Part shown: positions 54,915-64,000 of the stretch, piece after piece
Layout of the letters: every line of letters begins with the position of its first letter
How positions within the stretch are numbered: position 1 is the first letter of the stretch
Assembly: GCA_008125075.1 (NCBI GenBank)
Contig: VLTH01000001.1
Coordinates: 277,397 to 341,396, forward strand
Reading direction: 5' to 3'
Source: Acetivibrio alkalicellulosi
GTDB taxonomy: Bacteria > Bacillota > Clostridia > Acetivibrionales > Acetivibrionaceae
DNA length: 64,000 nt
Notes under the pieces: model-generated
Seen by the model: the letters and a program-made list of their open reading frames with translations, nothing else
The model's database searches: none
What the model was told of the DNA's origin: nothing
Translations under genes and position numbers: made by a program

Positions 54915-57161
54915 ATGGGAGTATATAAAGATATGAAAAAACAAATGATTAAAATAGTTATTCTTATAATATTGATATTTCAGATAAATATATATGCTCA
55001 AGAGAGTTTGGAAGTTCAAACAAATAATGAAACTATAGTTGAAGATGTGCAAGAGCCAAAGGATAATGATAAAGAATACATAAAAGTAACAGATTTAGAT
55101 TTAGCAGATTATCAAATGGAAATGGAGAGAGGACAAAGGCAACTTTTGATGGTAACTGTACTCCCTCTTGATGCAACAGATAAAAGAGTAAAATATAGTT
55201 CTAACAATGAAAATGTGGCTACAATAAATGAATTAGGAAGAATCACAGCTGTAAGGACGGGAACTGCTGTAATAACAATAGAAGGTGCTGATGATGTAAA
55301 AAAGCAAATAAACATAAGAATAATTAATCCTCCAAGTAGTTATGTATCAGTTGAAGGAATTGACATTGGAGAATATCTAACAGAAATGAGGGTTGGTACA
55401 AGTCAAATTGTTATGGCAACAGTATATCCTGCAAATGCCAACGATTCAAAGGTTCAATATGAGTCTAGTAATGAAAAAGTTGCCACAATTAGTGGAGCAG
55501 GAAGAATTACTGCTGTTTCTGAAGGAAAAACTTTAATAAAGGCAAAAGCAGGAGGTAAAGAAGCGTACTTTACATTAAATATAATACCTGAAAATAAAGT
55601 AAAGGAAATTGATTTAGGGGATTATAGAAATGAAATGTATGTTAATGAGACACAGCTTATAATGCCAGCTATTTTCCCAACAGATGCAGTTAATGCAGGC
55701 TTTACTTATGAGTCAAGCAATAAAAAAGTAGCTGTAATAAATGCACTAGGAAGAATTACTGCCAATGCAGAGGGGGTATCTGTTATCACTGTAACGGCAG
55801 GTGATATAAAAAAGCAGTTTACACTAACAGTATCTAAAAAAACTGAAGCTAAAGCTAAAGAAATTGATTTAGGGGATTATCAAAAAGACATGAGGGTTGG
55901 AGATAGTCAAATGATAATGCCATCTGTTCTTCCAAGGGAAGCAACTGGTGATTTTAAGTTTGATTCAAGTAATAAAAGTGTTGCTACAATAAATAGTTTT
56001 GGAAGAATCAATGCCCTTTTAGAAGGAGAAACAAATATAAGTGTCAGTATTGATGGGATAAGTAAGTCATTTTTATTAAAGGTAGAGGAAAGAAAGGATA
56101 ACTCAGTAACAGATATTGAAATTGGTGATTATGATGAAGAGATGGAGGAAGGGAAAACACAAAGTATATCAGCAAAAGTTCTTCCTCAAGATGCAGAAAA
56201 TGCAAAAATAGAATATTTATCAAGTAATAAAAAGGTAGCTACTATTAGTTCAACAGGAGAAATCAAAGCATTAGAAAAAGGCTCAACAATTATAACTATA
56301 AAAGCAGGAGATGTTACAAAGCAAGTTAAAATATCTGTTGTTGTTAAAACAACAAAAATAGATGTAAACAAAAACTTTTTAGTTTTAAAAGAGGGCGAAG
56401 TATTTCAACTTGAGTGTAAGGTGTTTCCGAAAGAAGCAAATCAAAAAATTAAATATACTGCTACAGATACTTCTGTTATATCAGTAGACAATAATGGACT
56501 AATAACTGCTTTAAAAACTGGAGAAGCCGCAGTTATTTTATCTAATGGTTATAGTCAAGGGGCTGTAAATATAATTGTTAATACTGATAGGGTTATAATT
56601 CATGAAGAAGTTGTTGTTCTAGCAAGTGATGGTTTGAAAAATGATAATTTTAAAGAGTTTGATGAGGAAGTAATAGTAATTGACAGCAGGGATTTTTCAG
56701 TTGTTTCAAGTGATTTGCTAAAACATATATACGAGACTAAAGGACAGCTTATAGTTGAGGGAGACAAATACAAAATAAACTTAAACGGAAATAATGTGGT
56801 AAACTTTAACAATGAGGTTTTAACAGATATCGAATATAGGGAAGAAAATGAAGGCATTTCAATCTATATAAATGAGGGAAAGAATTTGCCTGGTAAAGTA
56901 ACTATATTTATGATTGATGATAAATTTCAGGACTACAAATATTTATACCTTTACAATGAAGTAAAAAACAAATATGAATTACTCAATAACCTAATAGAAA
57001 AAGGAACAATTGAGACTAATGTTGCAGGGAAATACTTACTGACAGAAAATAAATTAAATACTTTAGGCATAAACTTAATCTTTGTTTTGATAGCTCTTTT
57101 AAGTATTATTGCGACTGGAGTTTTGTATATTTTTACAAAGAAAAAATATTGGTTTTGGTAG
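54915..57161 (+). CDS. Surface protein with six Big_2 (Ig-like) repeats and C-terminal anchor
   Basis: 748 residues starting directly after the adaptor stop (ATG 54933 is an alternative). Signal-type N-terminus (IKIVILIILIFQINIYA), then six repeats of about 80 residues with the Big_2 signature (VATIN..GRITAV..G...I) from about 55 to 545. Each of the first five begins with D(L/I)xxY followed by a Met. A different domain follows (about 545-715), then one TM helix (LIFVLIALLSIIATGVLYIF) and a basic tail. It is anchored in the membrane and probably spans the cell wall. Its link with bacteriocin export or adhesion is unknown. Confidence 0.83.
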   Translation: MGVYKDMKKQMIKIVILIILIFQINIYAQESLEVQTNNETIVEDVQEPKDNDKEYIKVTDLDLADYQMEMERGQRQLLMVTVLPLDATDKRVKYSSNNENVATINELGRITAVRTGTAVITIEGADDVKKQINIRIINPPSSYVSVEGIDIGEYLTEMRVGTSQIVMATVYPANANDSKVQYESSNEKVATISGAGRITAVSEGKTLIKAKAGGKEAYFTLNIIPENKVKEIDLGDYRNEMYVNETQLIMPAIFPTDAVNAGFTYESSNKKVAVINALGRITANAEGVSVITVTAGDIKKQFTLTVSKKTEAKAKEIDLGDYQKDMRVGDSQMIMPSVLPREATGDFKFDSSNKSVATINSFGRINALLEGETNISVSIDGISKSFLLKVEERKDNSVTDIEIGDYDEEMEEGKTQSISAKVLPQDAENAKIEYLSSNKKVATISSTGEIKALEKGSTIITIKAGDVTKQVKISVVVKTTKIDVNKNFLVLKEGEVFQLECKVFPKEANQKIKYTATDTSVISVDNNGLITALKTGEAAVILSNGYSQGAVNIIVNTDRVIIHEEVVVLASDGLKNDNFKEFDEEVIVIDSRDFSVVSSDLLKHIYETKGQLIVEGDKYKINLNGNNVVNFNNEVLTDIEYREENEGISIYINEGKNLPGKVTIFMIDDKFQDYKYLYLYNEVKNKYELLNNLIEKGTIETNVAGKYLLTENKLNTLGINLIFVLIALLSIIATGVLYIFTKKKYWFW

Positions 57162-57171
57162 ATTGATATAC

Positions 57172-57344
57172 CAATATTTTAATATCCTTACGTGGTTTGG
57201 CATAAAATGAGTAAAACAGAAGAACTATTGGCAAGTAAAAAAAGAGGTAATGCTTTAGTTATGATTGGCTCTAAAAGACTTCATGTTGTTTTTGAAATAC
57301 CAGAATATAAGTTTGAATATATGGGGAAGGCTGGAGGGAGATAA
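57172..57344 (+). pseudogene. Decayed second copy of the virB4 3' end
   Basis: Positions 57172-57219 resemble virB4 47683-47734 with several changes. The rest (to the stop at 57344, and about 12 bp beyond) is almost identical to virB4 48005-48147. About 270 bp of virB4 are missing between the two parts. The junction lies at a shared CAGAA, so the deletion probably arose between short repeats. The copy marks the right edge of the bacteriocin insertion. Confidence 0.88.
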
Positions 57345-57371
57345 TTATTTTGAATAGAAGGAAGTGATTGG

Positions 57372-58202
57372 ATGGCAGTTGATCCGAAAACATTGGAGAT
57401 AATTGCTAAAATTGCAATTAAAACTCTGAAAGATGAAGAAACAAGAAATAGAGTATTATTGATCTTGATGGCACCGTTAATAGCGGTGCTTTTACTTTTA
57501 ACAGTTTTTGTTTATATATTGACCAATCCTTTTGAGGCAATAGCACATTTTTTTAATGATAATGAGTTTACACATGTAAAAGAAATTTCAAATAATTATA
57601 GCTATGAACAATTAATATCTACTGATGATGAAAACTATATTGAAAGCAGTGGGTTTGACTTTTCTGGAGTTTTATTTACAAATGGAGAATTAGAAGTTAT
57701 TTATTATAATCAAGCTGATACTAGGTGGAAAGGTTTATCATATGGAAAAACTGGAACAATCGGTACAAGTGGATGTGGACCAACTTCTCTTGCAATGGTA
57801 GTTTCTAGTCTAACGGATAAAATAGTTGATCCTGTTCAGATGAGTAAATGGTCGTATGAAAATGGATATTATTGTGAAGGAGTGGGTTCTTATCATAGTT
57901 TGATACCAGAAGGGGCAAGGCATTTCGGTTTAAAAGTTGAAGGTTGTTCGATAAAAGAAGGTCAAAAGCTTATTGACGCACTTGCAGAGGGGAAACTAAT
58001 AATAGCAATAATGTCAAGCGGACATTTTACAAAGTCAGGGCACTTTATTGTTCTAAGAGGAGTTACTAAAGAAGGAAAGATACTAGTAGCAGATCCTATT
58101 AGTAAGAATAGAAGTGATAAAGAGTGGGACATAGGGATTATTTTAAATGAAGCTAAAAGTGGTGCAGGTGCAGGAGGGCCATTCTGGATCATTGGAAAAT
58201 AA
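57372..58202 (+). CDS. Membrane-anchored C39-like cysteine peptidase of the transfer region
   Basis: 276 residues with AAGGAAGTGATTGG upstream. One TM helix (about 30-52) and a linker precede a peptidase C39_2-type domain: YYNQADTRWKGLSYG, catalytic-type Cys in TSGCGPTSLAMV, His in SGHFIVLRGV, and ADPISK. In conjugative elements such anchored domains, in the place of VirB1, open peptidoglycan for the mating channel. It would directly follow virB4 if the bacteriocin cluster were absent, which supports its role in transfer. Confidence 0.85.
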   Translation: MAVDPKTLEIIAKIAIKTLKDEETRNRVLLILMAPLIAVLLLLTVFVYILTNPFEAIAHFFNDNEFTHVKEISNNYSYEQLISTDDENYIESSGFDFSGVLFTNGELEVIYYNQADTRWKGLSYGKTGTIGTSGCGPTSLAMVVSSLTDKIVDPVQMSKWSYENGYYCEGVGSYHSLIPEGARHFGLKVEGCSIKEGQKLIDALAEGKLIIAIMSSGHFTKSGHFIVLRGVTKEGKILVADPISKNRSDKEWDIGIILNEAKSGAGAGGPFWIIGK

Positions 58203-58232
58203 GGATTTTTTAAGAAGAGGAGAAAAGAGATT

Positions 58233-58394
58233 ATGAGAAAAAAACTTATGATTGAACTATTTGTATATGTTTTAATTTTTATTATAGGATTGATATTACT
58301 TTTTACATATAAGCCAGATCACAAAACTATCGAAATACCACCTGATTATAAAATTGAAAGAGGTGAGAACGATGTTATTATACCTTTCGAGTAA
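58233..58394 (+). CDS. Small single-TM protein (53 residues)
   Basis: Starts at ATG 58233 with AAGAGGAG upstream. The N-terminal helix (IELFVYVLIFIIGLILLF) is followed by a short hydrophilic tail ending IIPFE. It overlaps the start of the next gene by 23 nt and fits the tight spacing of the transfer operon. Function unknown. Confidence 0.6.
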   Translation: MRKKLMIELFVYVLIFIIGLILLFTYKPDHKTIEIPPDYKIERGENDVIIPFE

Positions 58395-59390
58395 TCAGAA
58401 TATTAATGTCTTTGATTTTTTAACTAATGAAAAAGGGATAATTATTAAAAAACTATCTGGTGAATTTAAACTAAAAAAGTTTGTAATACACGACATGAGA
58501 AATTTAAATCATTACAGTTATTTTGTGATAGATTTAAAAGCATTGAAAGATAATCAAAATGATACTATTGATGCAGTTAAGGCTTTTAAAGCAATGTATA
58601 ATTCAAGGATTATTATATTTGCAGAAGGTATACAAGGTGACAGTAGTATTTTATCTAAGTTTGTTGATGAGAAGATATATAACATAATAACATCTACTAC
58701 AATTGATGATATAAAAAAAGAAATTTTAAAGTGTGTAAGTAATGAGGGAATGTTATATAAAGACTGCATGAAGGCTTTGGAAGGGACTATGGTGAGATTG
58801 ACTTAAATAAACCTCAGTATACCTTTAAAGAAAAAAATGTCACAGTTGCAGTTGCAGGAGTTCAGACTAAGGCTGGAACAACTACAACTGCATTTAATCT
58901 GACAAATTTTCTTCATTCGTGTGGTGCTAAAGTAAGTTATACAGAAGCTAATGAAAACAATCATTTAAAGGATATTGTGTCTTACTATGAGTTTGAAACT
59001 ATAGATAAAAACTGCTTTAAGTATAATGGTACAGAGTATTATATGAATAAGCAGTATCCTAACGATTATCATTTTAATATATTTGATTTAGGTGTGCTGA
59101 GTGGTTCAATGTTTTCAGTCTTTAAAGGCTGTGATATAAGAATTTTATGTTCTAATGCTAAACCATATGAAATAAGAAAGTTACATAAAGCTATTGACAT
59201 GGCTTCAGGAATATATTTCAGCATTCTAATATCATTTGCTTCAAATGAAGAAAAATATAGAACAAACAAAATACTAGAATGCATGGAAAATAAATCATAT
59301 TATACTGAATATTCACCTTGTTTATTTGAAAAAGAAGCAAATGAAAAGATTTATAAAAGCATTTTGAAAGATTATATTTATGAAATTTAG
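58372..59390 (+). pseudogene. CpaE-like ATPase gene interrupted by a frameshift
   Basis: The first part starts at ATG 58372 (AGAGGTG upstream), reads in frame to a stop at 58806, and resembles a CpaE-type N-terminal receiver-like domain. The second part is open in another frame from about 58761 to 59390 and has no start codon upstream of its deviant Walker A (VAVAGVQTKAGTTTTAFNL). One extra G in the GGG run near 58782-58785 would join the two as ...ALEGDYGEIDLNKP..., giving about 340 residues. The family is the AGxQ-GTTxTA ATPases of Firmicutes conjugation clusters. Frameshift or sequencing error cannot be told apart. Confidence 0.72.
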
Positions 59391-59405
59391 TTTTTTGGAG
59401 GTCAA

Positions 59406-59981
59406 ATGATGAAAAAAGGAGAAGTACTTGATAAAGTTTATAAATCTAATTTACCAAGCAGGGCAAAACAAATAATGTTTTATCTTATAAACAGAGCAAA
59501 TATTGAAGGGACTTGCTTTCCTTCGATCAAAACAATTGCAAGAGATTGTGGAGTGTCTGATAGAACTGTACAGAGAACTATAAAAATACTTGTGGAAAGT
59601 GGTTTTATAAAAAAGAACAGCAGGTATAGAGAAAAGGGAGGACAAACTTCAAACCTTTACACGATAGATGTTCAAGGTGTAACAGACAATAAAAAAGAGA
59701 AAACTGAACTGCTAGAATCTAATCAGGAAGTTAATGTAGATGATAGAGTTATTGAAAATATTAGTTTTGAAAATTATAATAATGAAAATCTGAATAATTA
59801 TTCAAGAATTAAAGAAGATGACACAAAAGAGTTTTTGGAAAATAGTGAAAAGAAAGAAGATGAAAAAACTAATAACAAGTTTATATGTGAATTTATAGGA
59901 ACGACAAGAAGAGATTTGGCAGAAGTAATTTTATGTAGATTTTTATGTCATGGGGAGGGTGTCAATTTGTTTCCTCCATGA
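59406..59981 (+). CDS. HTH-domain protein of conjugative elements, unusual C-terminus
   Basis: 191 residues with TTGGAGG upstream. The winged HTH (HTH_36-like) covers residues 10-85 (SRAKQIMFYLINRANIEGTCF, IKTIARDCGVSDRTVQRTIK). An Asn/Glu-rich linker follows. The last 30 residues (TTRRDLAEVILCRF...) look unlike the linker and may be read-through into foreign sequence at a rearrangement point. Full-length relatives usually carry a helical C-terminal domain. A replication or copy-control role is possible. Confidence 0.7.
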   Translation: MMKKGEVLDKVYKSNLPSRAKQIMFYLINRANIEGTCFPSIKTIARDCGVSDRTVQRTIKILVESGFIKKNSRYREKGGQTSNLYTIDVQGVTDNKKEKTELLESNQEVNVDDRVIENISFENYNNENLNNYSRIKEDDTKEFLENSEKKEDEKTNNKFICEFIGTTRRDLAEVILCRFLCHGEGVNLFPP

Positions 59982-60111
59982 ATTATATAATCTAAAGTAC
60001 AAATATTATTGAAAGATAAGTATATATAAAGAATAGTTACTGAGGTTAATTATCTAGAAGAAATTCAAATCAATAAATTCGCTATTTATTTAAGTATTTA
60101 AGTAAGAAAAC

Positions 60112-60140
60112 TTGTTTTATGCTATATTTATTAGTATAAT
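60112..60140 (+). promoter_or_regulatory. Predicted promoter of the RloC/PrrC-like gene
   Basis: TTGTTT (60112-60117), a 17-bp spacer and TATAAT (60135-60140), 79 bp before the gene. The block AAAACTTGTTTTAT also occurs at the promoter-like site above the GIY-YIG gene (12.63 kb). Confidence 0.6.
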
Positions 60141-60218
60141 ATAGAAAAACATGTTTAAATATATACTTTAGCTTACATATGTAATATTAGGTAGGTATAT
60201 AACTTAAGGAGGGTTAAA

Positions 60219-62176
60219 ATGCTAAAAAGAATTAATGAAATAATCAATGTTGGGAATTTTTACAGTTTTAAAAATGGTAGCAGATTTCAGTTTGATAAGC
60301 TAACACTTATTTATGGTTTAAATACATATGGAAAATCAACTATTGTAGATATTTTTAATTCATTAGCTTCAAATGCACCTTCAAGAGTTATGGATAGAAC
60401 ATCAATTGGTGGTACCGGTAAACCGGTGGTATCATTTTCGTTTTATTCTGAAAATAATAAAACTGAACAAAAAGTAACGTTTTCTAATTCCGCTTGGAGT
60501 GGTTATAATAATAGTTATGACATTCAGATTTTTGACAATAAATATATCTCCGATAATGTTTTAACAGGGCTTGATGTTACAAGAGATAATAAACTAAATA
60601 TGACAGAGTTTATTTTAGGTGAAGAAAATGTAAAGTTAGCTACTGATATATCTGAAATGAAAAAAAGTCCCGTGAAATAAATGTTGAAATTAGGAGAATT
60701 GAGAAAGAATTAACTGAGATACTTACTAAAGAAAAAAAAATAGGTCTATTACCAAAGTCTAAAGAAATAGAGACTTTCTTAAAAATAAAAGTGACTGAAA
60801 AAAGCAAATATGACTTAAATAATAGTATAAATCAAAAAGATCAAATTGATAACAAAATAAAATATGCACAGAAAATTCTAAATATTAAAAATATTAATGA
60901 TATTAAATTTGATGTGGATATTATGACAGAACTTAATAATTCAAATAGATTGCTGGGTTTGTCATGTGAAGATATAAACAATGACGCATATGAAAAGATT
61001 ATGAGTCATATACAAACTAATTTTTTAAAAGTCGATCAAAACGCTGAGAATTGGATACGAGAAGGAACAATCAAATACTTAAAAGAATCAGACTCAGGTG
61101 TATGTCCTTATTGTGGACAAGCAACTTTAAACATAAAGGAATTAATATCAGTATATAAAAATTACTTTAGTGATGCATATACTAATTTTAGCGATAAAAC
61201 AATAGAAAAGCTTAGTGAAAACTATGTTAAAATCAAACAAACTTTAAAAGATAATCAAAAAATAAGATTAAAAGAGATACTAATAGACTTAAAAGCTTAT
61301 TATGAGTTTTTACCTAATGATGAGTATAAAACCCTTGTAGGTGAATTGGAAAGTAATATATTAAATATGGAAAATTTGATAAGTCTTTATGATTCAGAAG
61401 TCGAAAAGTTATTGGAAATATACACCAATAAGACTGAAACAAAAAAAATAAAACCTTATGAACCACTTGAGTGCATTAAATTAGAAATAATGGAGAATAC
61501 CATAAAAAAAATACAAGACAGAGAAAAAGAAATTAATATTATAATTGAAAAGATAAATAATTATATATGCAAAATCCAAGATGGCTTAAAAGACAATAGA
61601 ATGAAAGAAGACTCATTAGAATTAAAAAAGAATATTGAAAAATTAGAACTTATTGAATTGAAGGATAAGTGGTCAGATAAATGTATAGAATACTCTAGAC
61701 TAATCAGTGATTTAGATAAATTAAAAGAAAAAATTATTAAAAAACAAGATGCTTTAAAGAATACAATGGATGACTTTTTAACAAAGTATTTTGATAAAAT
61801 TAATCATTATTTGATGATATTTGGATCCAAACATTTTAAGATTGAAAAAAAGATTTCAACGAATGGCAATATGCCTGTTATATCATTGAATATAAAGTTT
61901 AAAGGGCAAGAAGTTAATGAAAAAAACATAAAAAATGTATTAAGTGAATCAGATATTAGAGCATTAGCATTATCGATTTTTTGGGGGAAACTGACAACTA
62001 AAGATGAGCAAGTACTTTCAAATACTATTATTGTTTTAGATGATCCTATAACAAGTTTTGATAAAAACAGGCTGCTATTAACTATAGATGAAATATTTAC
62101 AATACATAAAATATGCCGACAAGTAATAATTTTTTCTCATTTTGAAAATTCACTTTTCCATACGTCAAATCTTTGA
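60219..62176 (+). pseudogene. RloC/PrrC-like AAA_13 ATPase, frameshifted and 3'-truncated
   Basis: The N-terminal frame (60219-60680) has AAA_13 features: Walker A IYGLNTYGKSTIVDIF and IQIFDNKYISDNV. One extra A in the A7 run near 60660-60666 would join it to the second frame (KKKSREINVEIRRIEKEL...), open to 62176. That part has long coiled coils around a zinc-hook-like CPYCGQ and the second ATPase half (LSESDIRALALSIFWGKL, VLDDPITSFD, VIIFSHF). In RloC and PrrC a C-terminal anticodon-nuclease domain follows the ATPase; here the gene ends just after the switch His, beside the recombinase remnant. Thus the toxin part is missing and the gene is probably dead. Confidence 0.8.
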
Positions 62177-62178
62177 CG
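62163..62178. repeat. 16-bp perfect palindrome at the truncation point
   Basis: CGTCAAATCTTTGACG spans the final stop codon of the RloC-like remnant, about 100 bp from the recombinase 3' end. It may be chance, an operator, or part of an end sequence. Confidence 0.35.
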
Positions 62179-62276
62179 CTTACAATTATATATAATAAAA
62201 TATTCTTCACAAATGCAAAAACTGCCAGCCAAGAGATTTTGTCTCCTTGATTGACAGTAAGCCGCGAGGGTTGTGT

Positions 62277-63476
62277 TTATAGTTCAATTTCAAAACCTGA
62301 CTTAAACTCAACCATAAACTTCTCTTCAAAAACTGTCACTTTCTCAATGAGTCTTCTTACCAGCTGCTCATCATACTCTTCCAATACTTCCGATTGCTCA
62401 TCTAGGAACTCAGCCATCTCAATAATACGTTGCCTTTTTCCTTCACGCTCTGCACTTTCAACCAGGACACCTTGCTTCAACTCTCTAAGGCGGTAGATCT
62501 CGTCTGCCACATCCTCATAATTCGCTTTGGAGTTGGCCAGTCGTAATAGTTCCTTTTGAAGTCCATCCAGTTTTTCATCTATGCCTTTTGTGGCTTTATC
62601 CCTATCTTCATTTAAAACGGTGGCGATATTCTCTTTTAAGACTGCAAGGAAAGTGTCCTTGTTCCCCAGCATCTCATTAATAGCCTTTACAACTGCCTCC
62701 TGTAATGTTGCCTCATTTATAGTAGGTGAAGTACAACCTGACCCCTTTTCCTCTAAGCAGCTAACACATCTCCACACGATAGACCGGCATCCCCGGTTAT
62801 TCCAGTGGACTCTCCTATAAAGGTCACCACAAAATCCACAGTAAACAATGCTCGATAAAGCATATTTGCTACTATAGACTCTTTTTTTACCGTTCTTGCC
62901 ACTTGGGATGTTTGTCCTTCGCGCCATTTCCTCCTGAACCTGCATAAAAATCTCCCTTGGGATAATAGGTGCATGGCTATTTTCCACATAATACTGAGGC
63001 ACAATACCATTATTCTTGACTCGCTTTTTAGAAAGAAAATCTACTGTATAGGTTTTTTGCAAAAGAGCATCTCCGATATACTTTTCATTCTGCAGTATCT
63101 TTTTGAGTGTTTCTGGTCTCCATTTTGCTTTGCCTGCTGCTGTTTGAATACCATCTATCTCTAATCCTCTTGCTATCTGCAAAAGGCTGGCTCCTTCAAG
63201 ATATTCTCTATAAATTCTCTTTACAATCTCTGCACCCTCTGGGTCAATCACCAGTTGCTTATTTTCATCCTTAGTGTATCCCAAGAATCTATTGTGGTTG
63301 ATCTGTAATTCACCTTGCTGGTAACGGTACTGGATTCCAAGCTTTACGTTTTGGCTTAAAGACTGACTCTCCTGTTGAGCAAGGGAAGCCATAATGGTCA
63401 GCATTATTTCCCCCTTAGAATCCATTGTATTAATATTTTCCTTTTCAAAAAACACAGGGATATTTTTATCCTTCAA
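62277..63476 (-). pseudogene. Large serine recombinase remnant lacking the catalytic N-terminus
   Basis: The remaining 400 codons encode the end of the resolvase domain ([29 protein letters not shown]), the recombinase domain ([20 protein letters not shown]), a zinc-ribbon-like domain ([24 protein letters not shown]), and a coiled-coil C-terminus. The catalytic Ser and the first 100 or so residues are absent. The homology continues a few codons upstream of the TTG at 63476 (YIRQLKDK) but an in-frame stop lies close by, near 63510. It belongs to the TnpX-type family that moves conjugative transposons; this copy cannot be active. Confidence 0.88.
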
Positions 63477-63689
63477 CTGTCTAATGTATTGTAGGTGTAG
63501 ATCTGTGATTTATTTTATACATAAAAGTCATATTAGTTTATCCATGAAAATGTTAAAATCAAATTAATATATACAAGTTTTACAATACTGTCTCTAGAAA
63601 AATCAAATTAAGGTATCCAATATTTTTAAGTATAATTTGATATAAAAAAGGAGACGATATCAATTATCATCTCTATACAAAAAGTTAAT

Positions 63690-63982
63690 TTAATCAATAG
63701 GTTCTAAATTGTCAAAAGCAGTTTCAAGAATAGCACTTTTAATGCAGGATTTTAAATATTGTTTTGTATTGTATATTAAAGTTTTTCTTTTGCCTGTTTA
63801 AATTTAAATAAAGCTCTGTCAATGTGACATAATTTTAATAGAAGAACTACTTCTCTGTCAGAGAAATATAATTCTTTAATTATATTTTCAAGTAAAGGTT
63901 TTAAATTATCGTTAAAGTAAGCAATGCCTGAGTTATTGAATATATTTTCGATAATAATAGTTTCATCAGATGTTTTGTTCAA
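63690..63982 (-). pseudogene. Small gene, probably frameshifted, resembling the C-terminus of an element HTH protein
   Basis: The frame from TTG 63982 (AAAGGAG upstream) runs to a stop at 63776, giving 68 residues. One extra A in an A5 run near 63784-63788 would extend it through KTLIYNTKQYLKSCIKSAIL to a stop at 63690, giving a coherent helical protein of about 97 residues. The YNTKQYLKSCIKSAI pattern is like the final helices of HTH/replisome-organiser-type proteins of conjugative elements. The frame is also open to the window edge. It could be an intact small gene, a frameshifted one, or the tail of a larger gene. Confidence 0.45.
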
Positions 63983-64000
63983 AGATTATCGCTCCTTTCA

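Larger units (their letters stand above)
48148..57171. mobile_element. Bacteriocin cargo insertion flanked by copies of the virB4 3' end
   Basis: The cluster from the operator array to the Ig-like protein lies between the intact 3' end of virB4 (from about 48005) and a decayed second copy (57172-57356). Downstream of the second copy, the transfer-type genes resume with a C39-like peptidase. This is the footprint of an insertion at the end of virB4 in which the incoming DNA brought its own virB4 tail, or of a segmental duplication. No transposase or recombinase lies inside. Confidence 0.65.
18886..59981. mobile_element. Integrated conjugative element-like region (approximate extent)
   Basis: A continuous plus-strand block of partition, replication-type, mobilisation and transfer genes: XRE switch, ParA/ParB, methylase-helicase, RadC-like, toprim, RhuM, MobC, relaxase, T4CP, VirB-like and Tad-like genes, and an HTH protein. 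The core gene rlmD to the left argues for chromosomal integration, but a plasmid-like origin is not excluded. The ends are uncertain. No intact integrase is present; the only recombinase (62.3-63.5 kb) lacks its catalytic domain. No flanking att duplication was identified by eye. Confidence 0.65.

Noticed and set aside
62251..62820. Plus-strand frames within the recombinase region
   Set aside because: They lie opposite the well-supported recombinase reading frame and have no recognisable domain.

Overview
The window is AT-rich DNA of a low-GC Gram-positive bacterium. Class Clostridia (Clostridiales/Tissierellales-like) is the best guess, from AGGAGG-type ribosome binding sites, frequent TTG/GTG starts, a CBM3-bearing secreted protein and Firmicutes-type mobile-element families. 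No rRNA, tRNA or CRISPR array was recognised.

Layout. (1) 1-12.4 kb looks like chromosome: the 3' part of a large secreted protein with IPT/TIG-like, PA14 and CBM3 domains; a two-component system (3.5-5.9 kb, minus strand) divergent from a three-gene ABC-2 export operon (6.1-9.2 kb); a DUF1016/YhcG-type PDDEXK protein; a small HTH protein; and the rRNA methyltransferase rlmD. (2) 12.4-18.7 kb is a defence-type island: a GIY-YIG protein, a two-gene CBASS-like pair (HNH-SAVED effector Cap5 plus an AGS-C-tailed CD-NTase), and a protein with two HEPN RxxxxH motifs arranged as an internal duplication. (3) 18.9-60 kb is a conjugative element: XRE regulator, ParA/ParB, a 2165-residue methylase-helicase with a TnpV-like gene nested in another frame, RadC-type proteins, a toprim protein, RhuM, an oriT-like hairpin cluster, MobC and relaxase. 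A T4CP and VirB2/B3/B4/B6-like genes follow, interleaved with an almost complete Tad-type pilus set (prepilin peptidase, CpaB, CpaE, CpaF, TadB, TadC and pilin-like proteins). (4) 48.1-57.2 kb is a bacteriocin cargo inside the transfer operon: C39-peptidase ABC exporter, Gly-Gly precursor, possible immunity protein, zincin-like membrane protein, HlyD-type adaptor and a six-repeat Ig-like surface protein. It is bounded on both sides by the 3' end of virB4, intact on the left and an eroded copy on the right. (5) 58.4-64 kb is decaying: a frameshifted CpaE-like ATPase, an HTH protein with an odd C-terminus, a frameshifted and truncated RloC/PrrC-like ATPase, a large serine recombinase lacking its catalytic domain, and an apparently frameshifted small gene.

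How it fits together. The relaxase, oriT-like hairpins, T4CP and VirB4 suit conjugative DNA transfer. The Tad-like genes probably supply a surface pilus or an alternative envelope apparatus for the same process. The bacteriocin cassette has its own promoter region with four 14-bp palindromes and looks like a separately regulated passenger. The recombinase remnant and frameshifts suggest that the right end is degraded, or that this stretch contains homopolymer sequencing errors.
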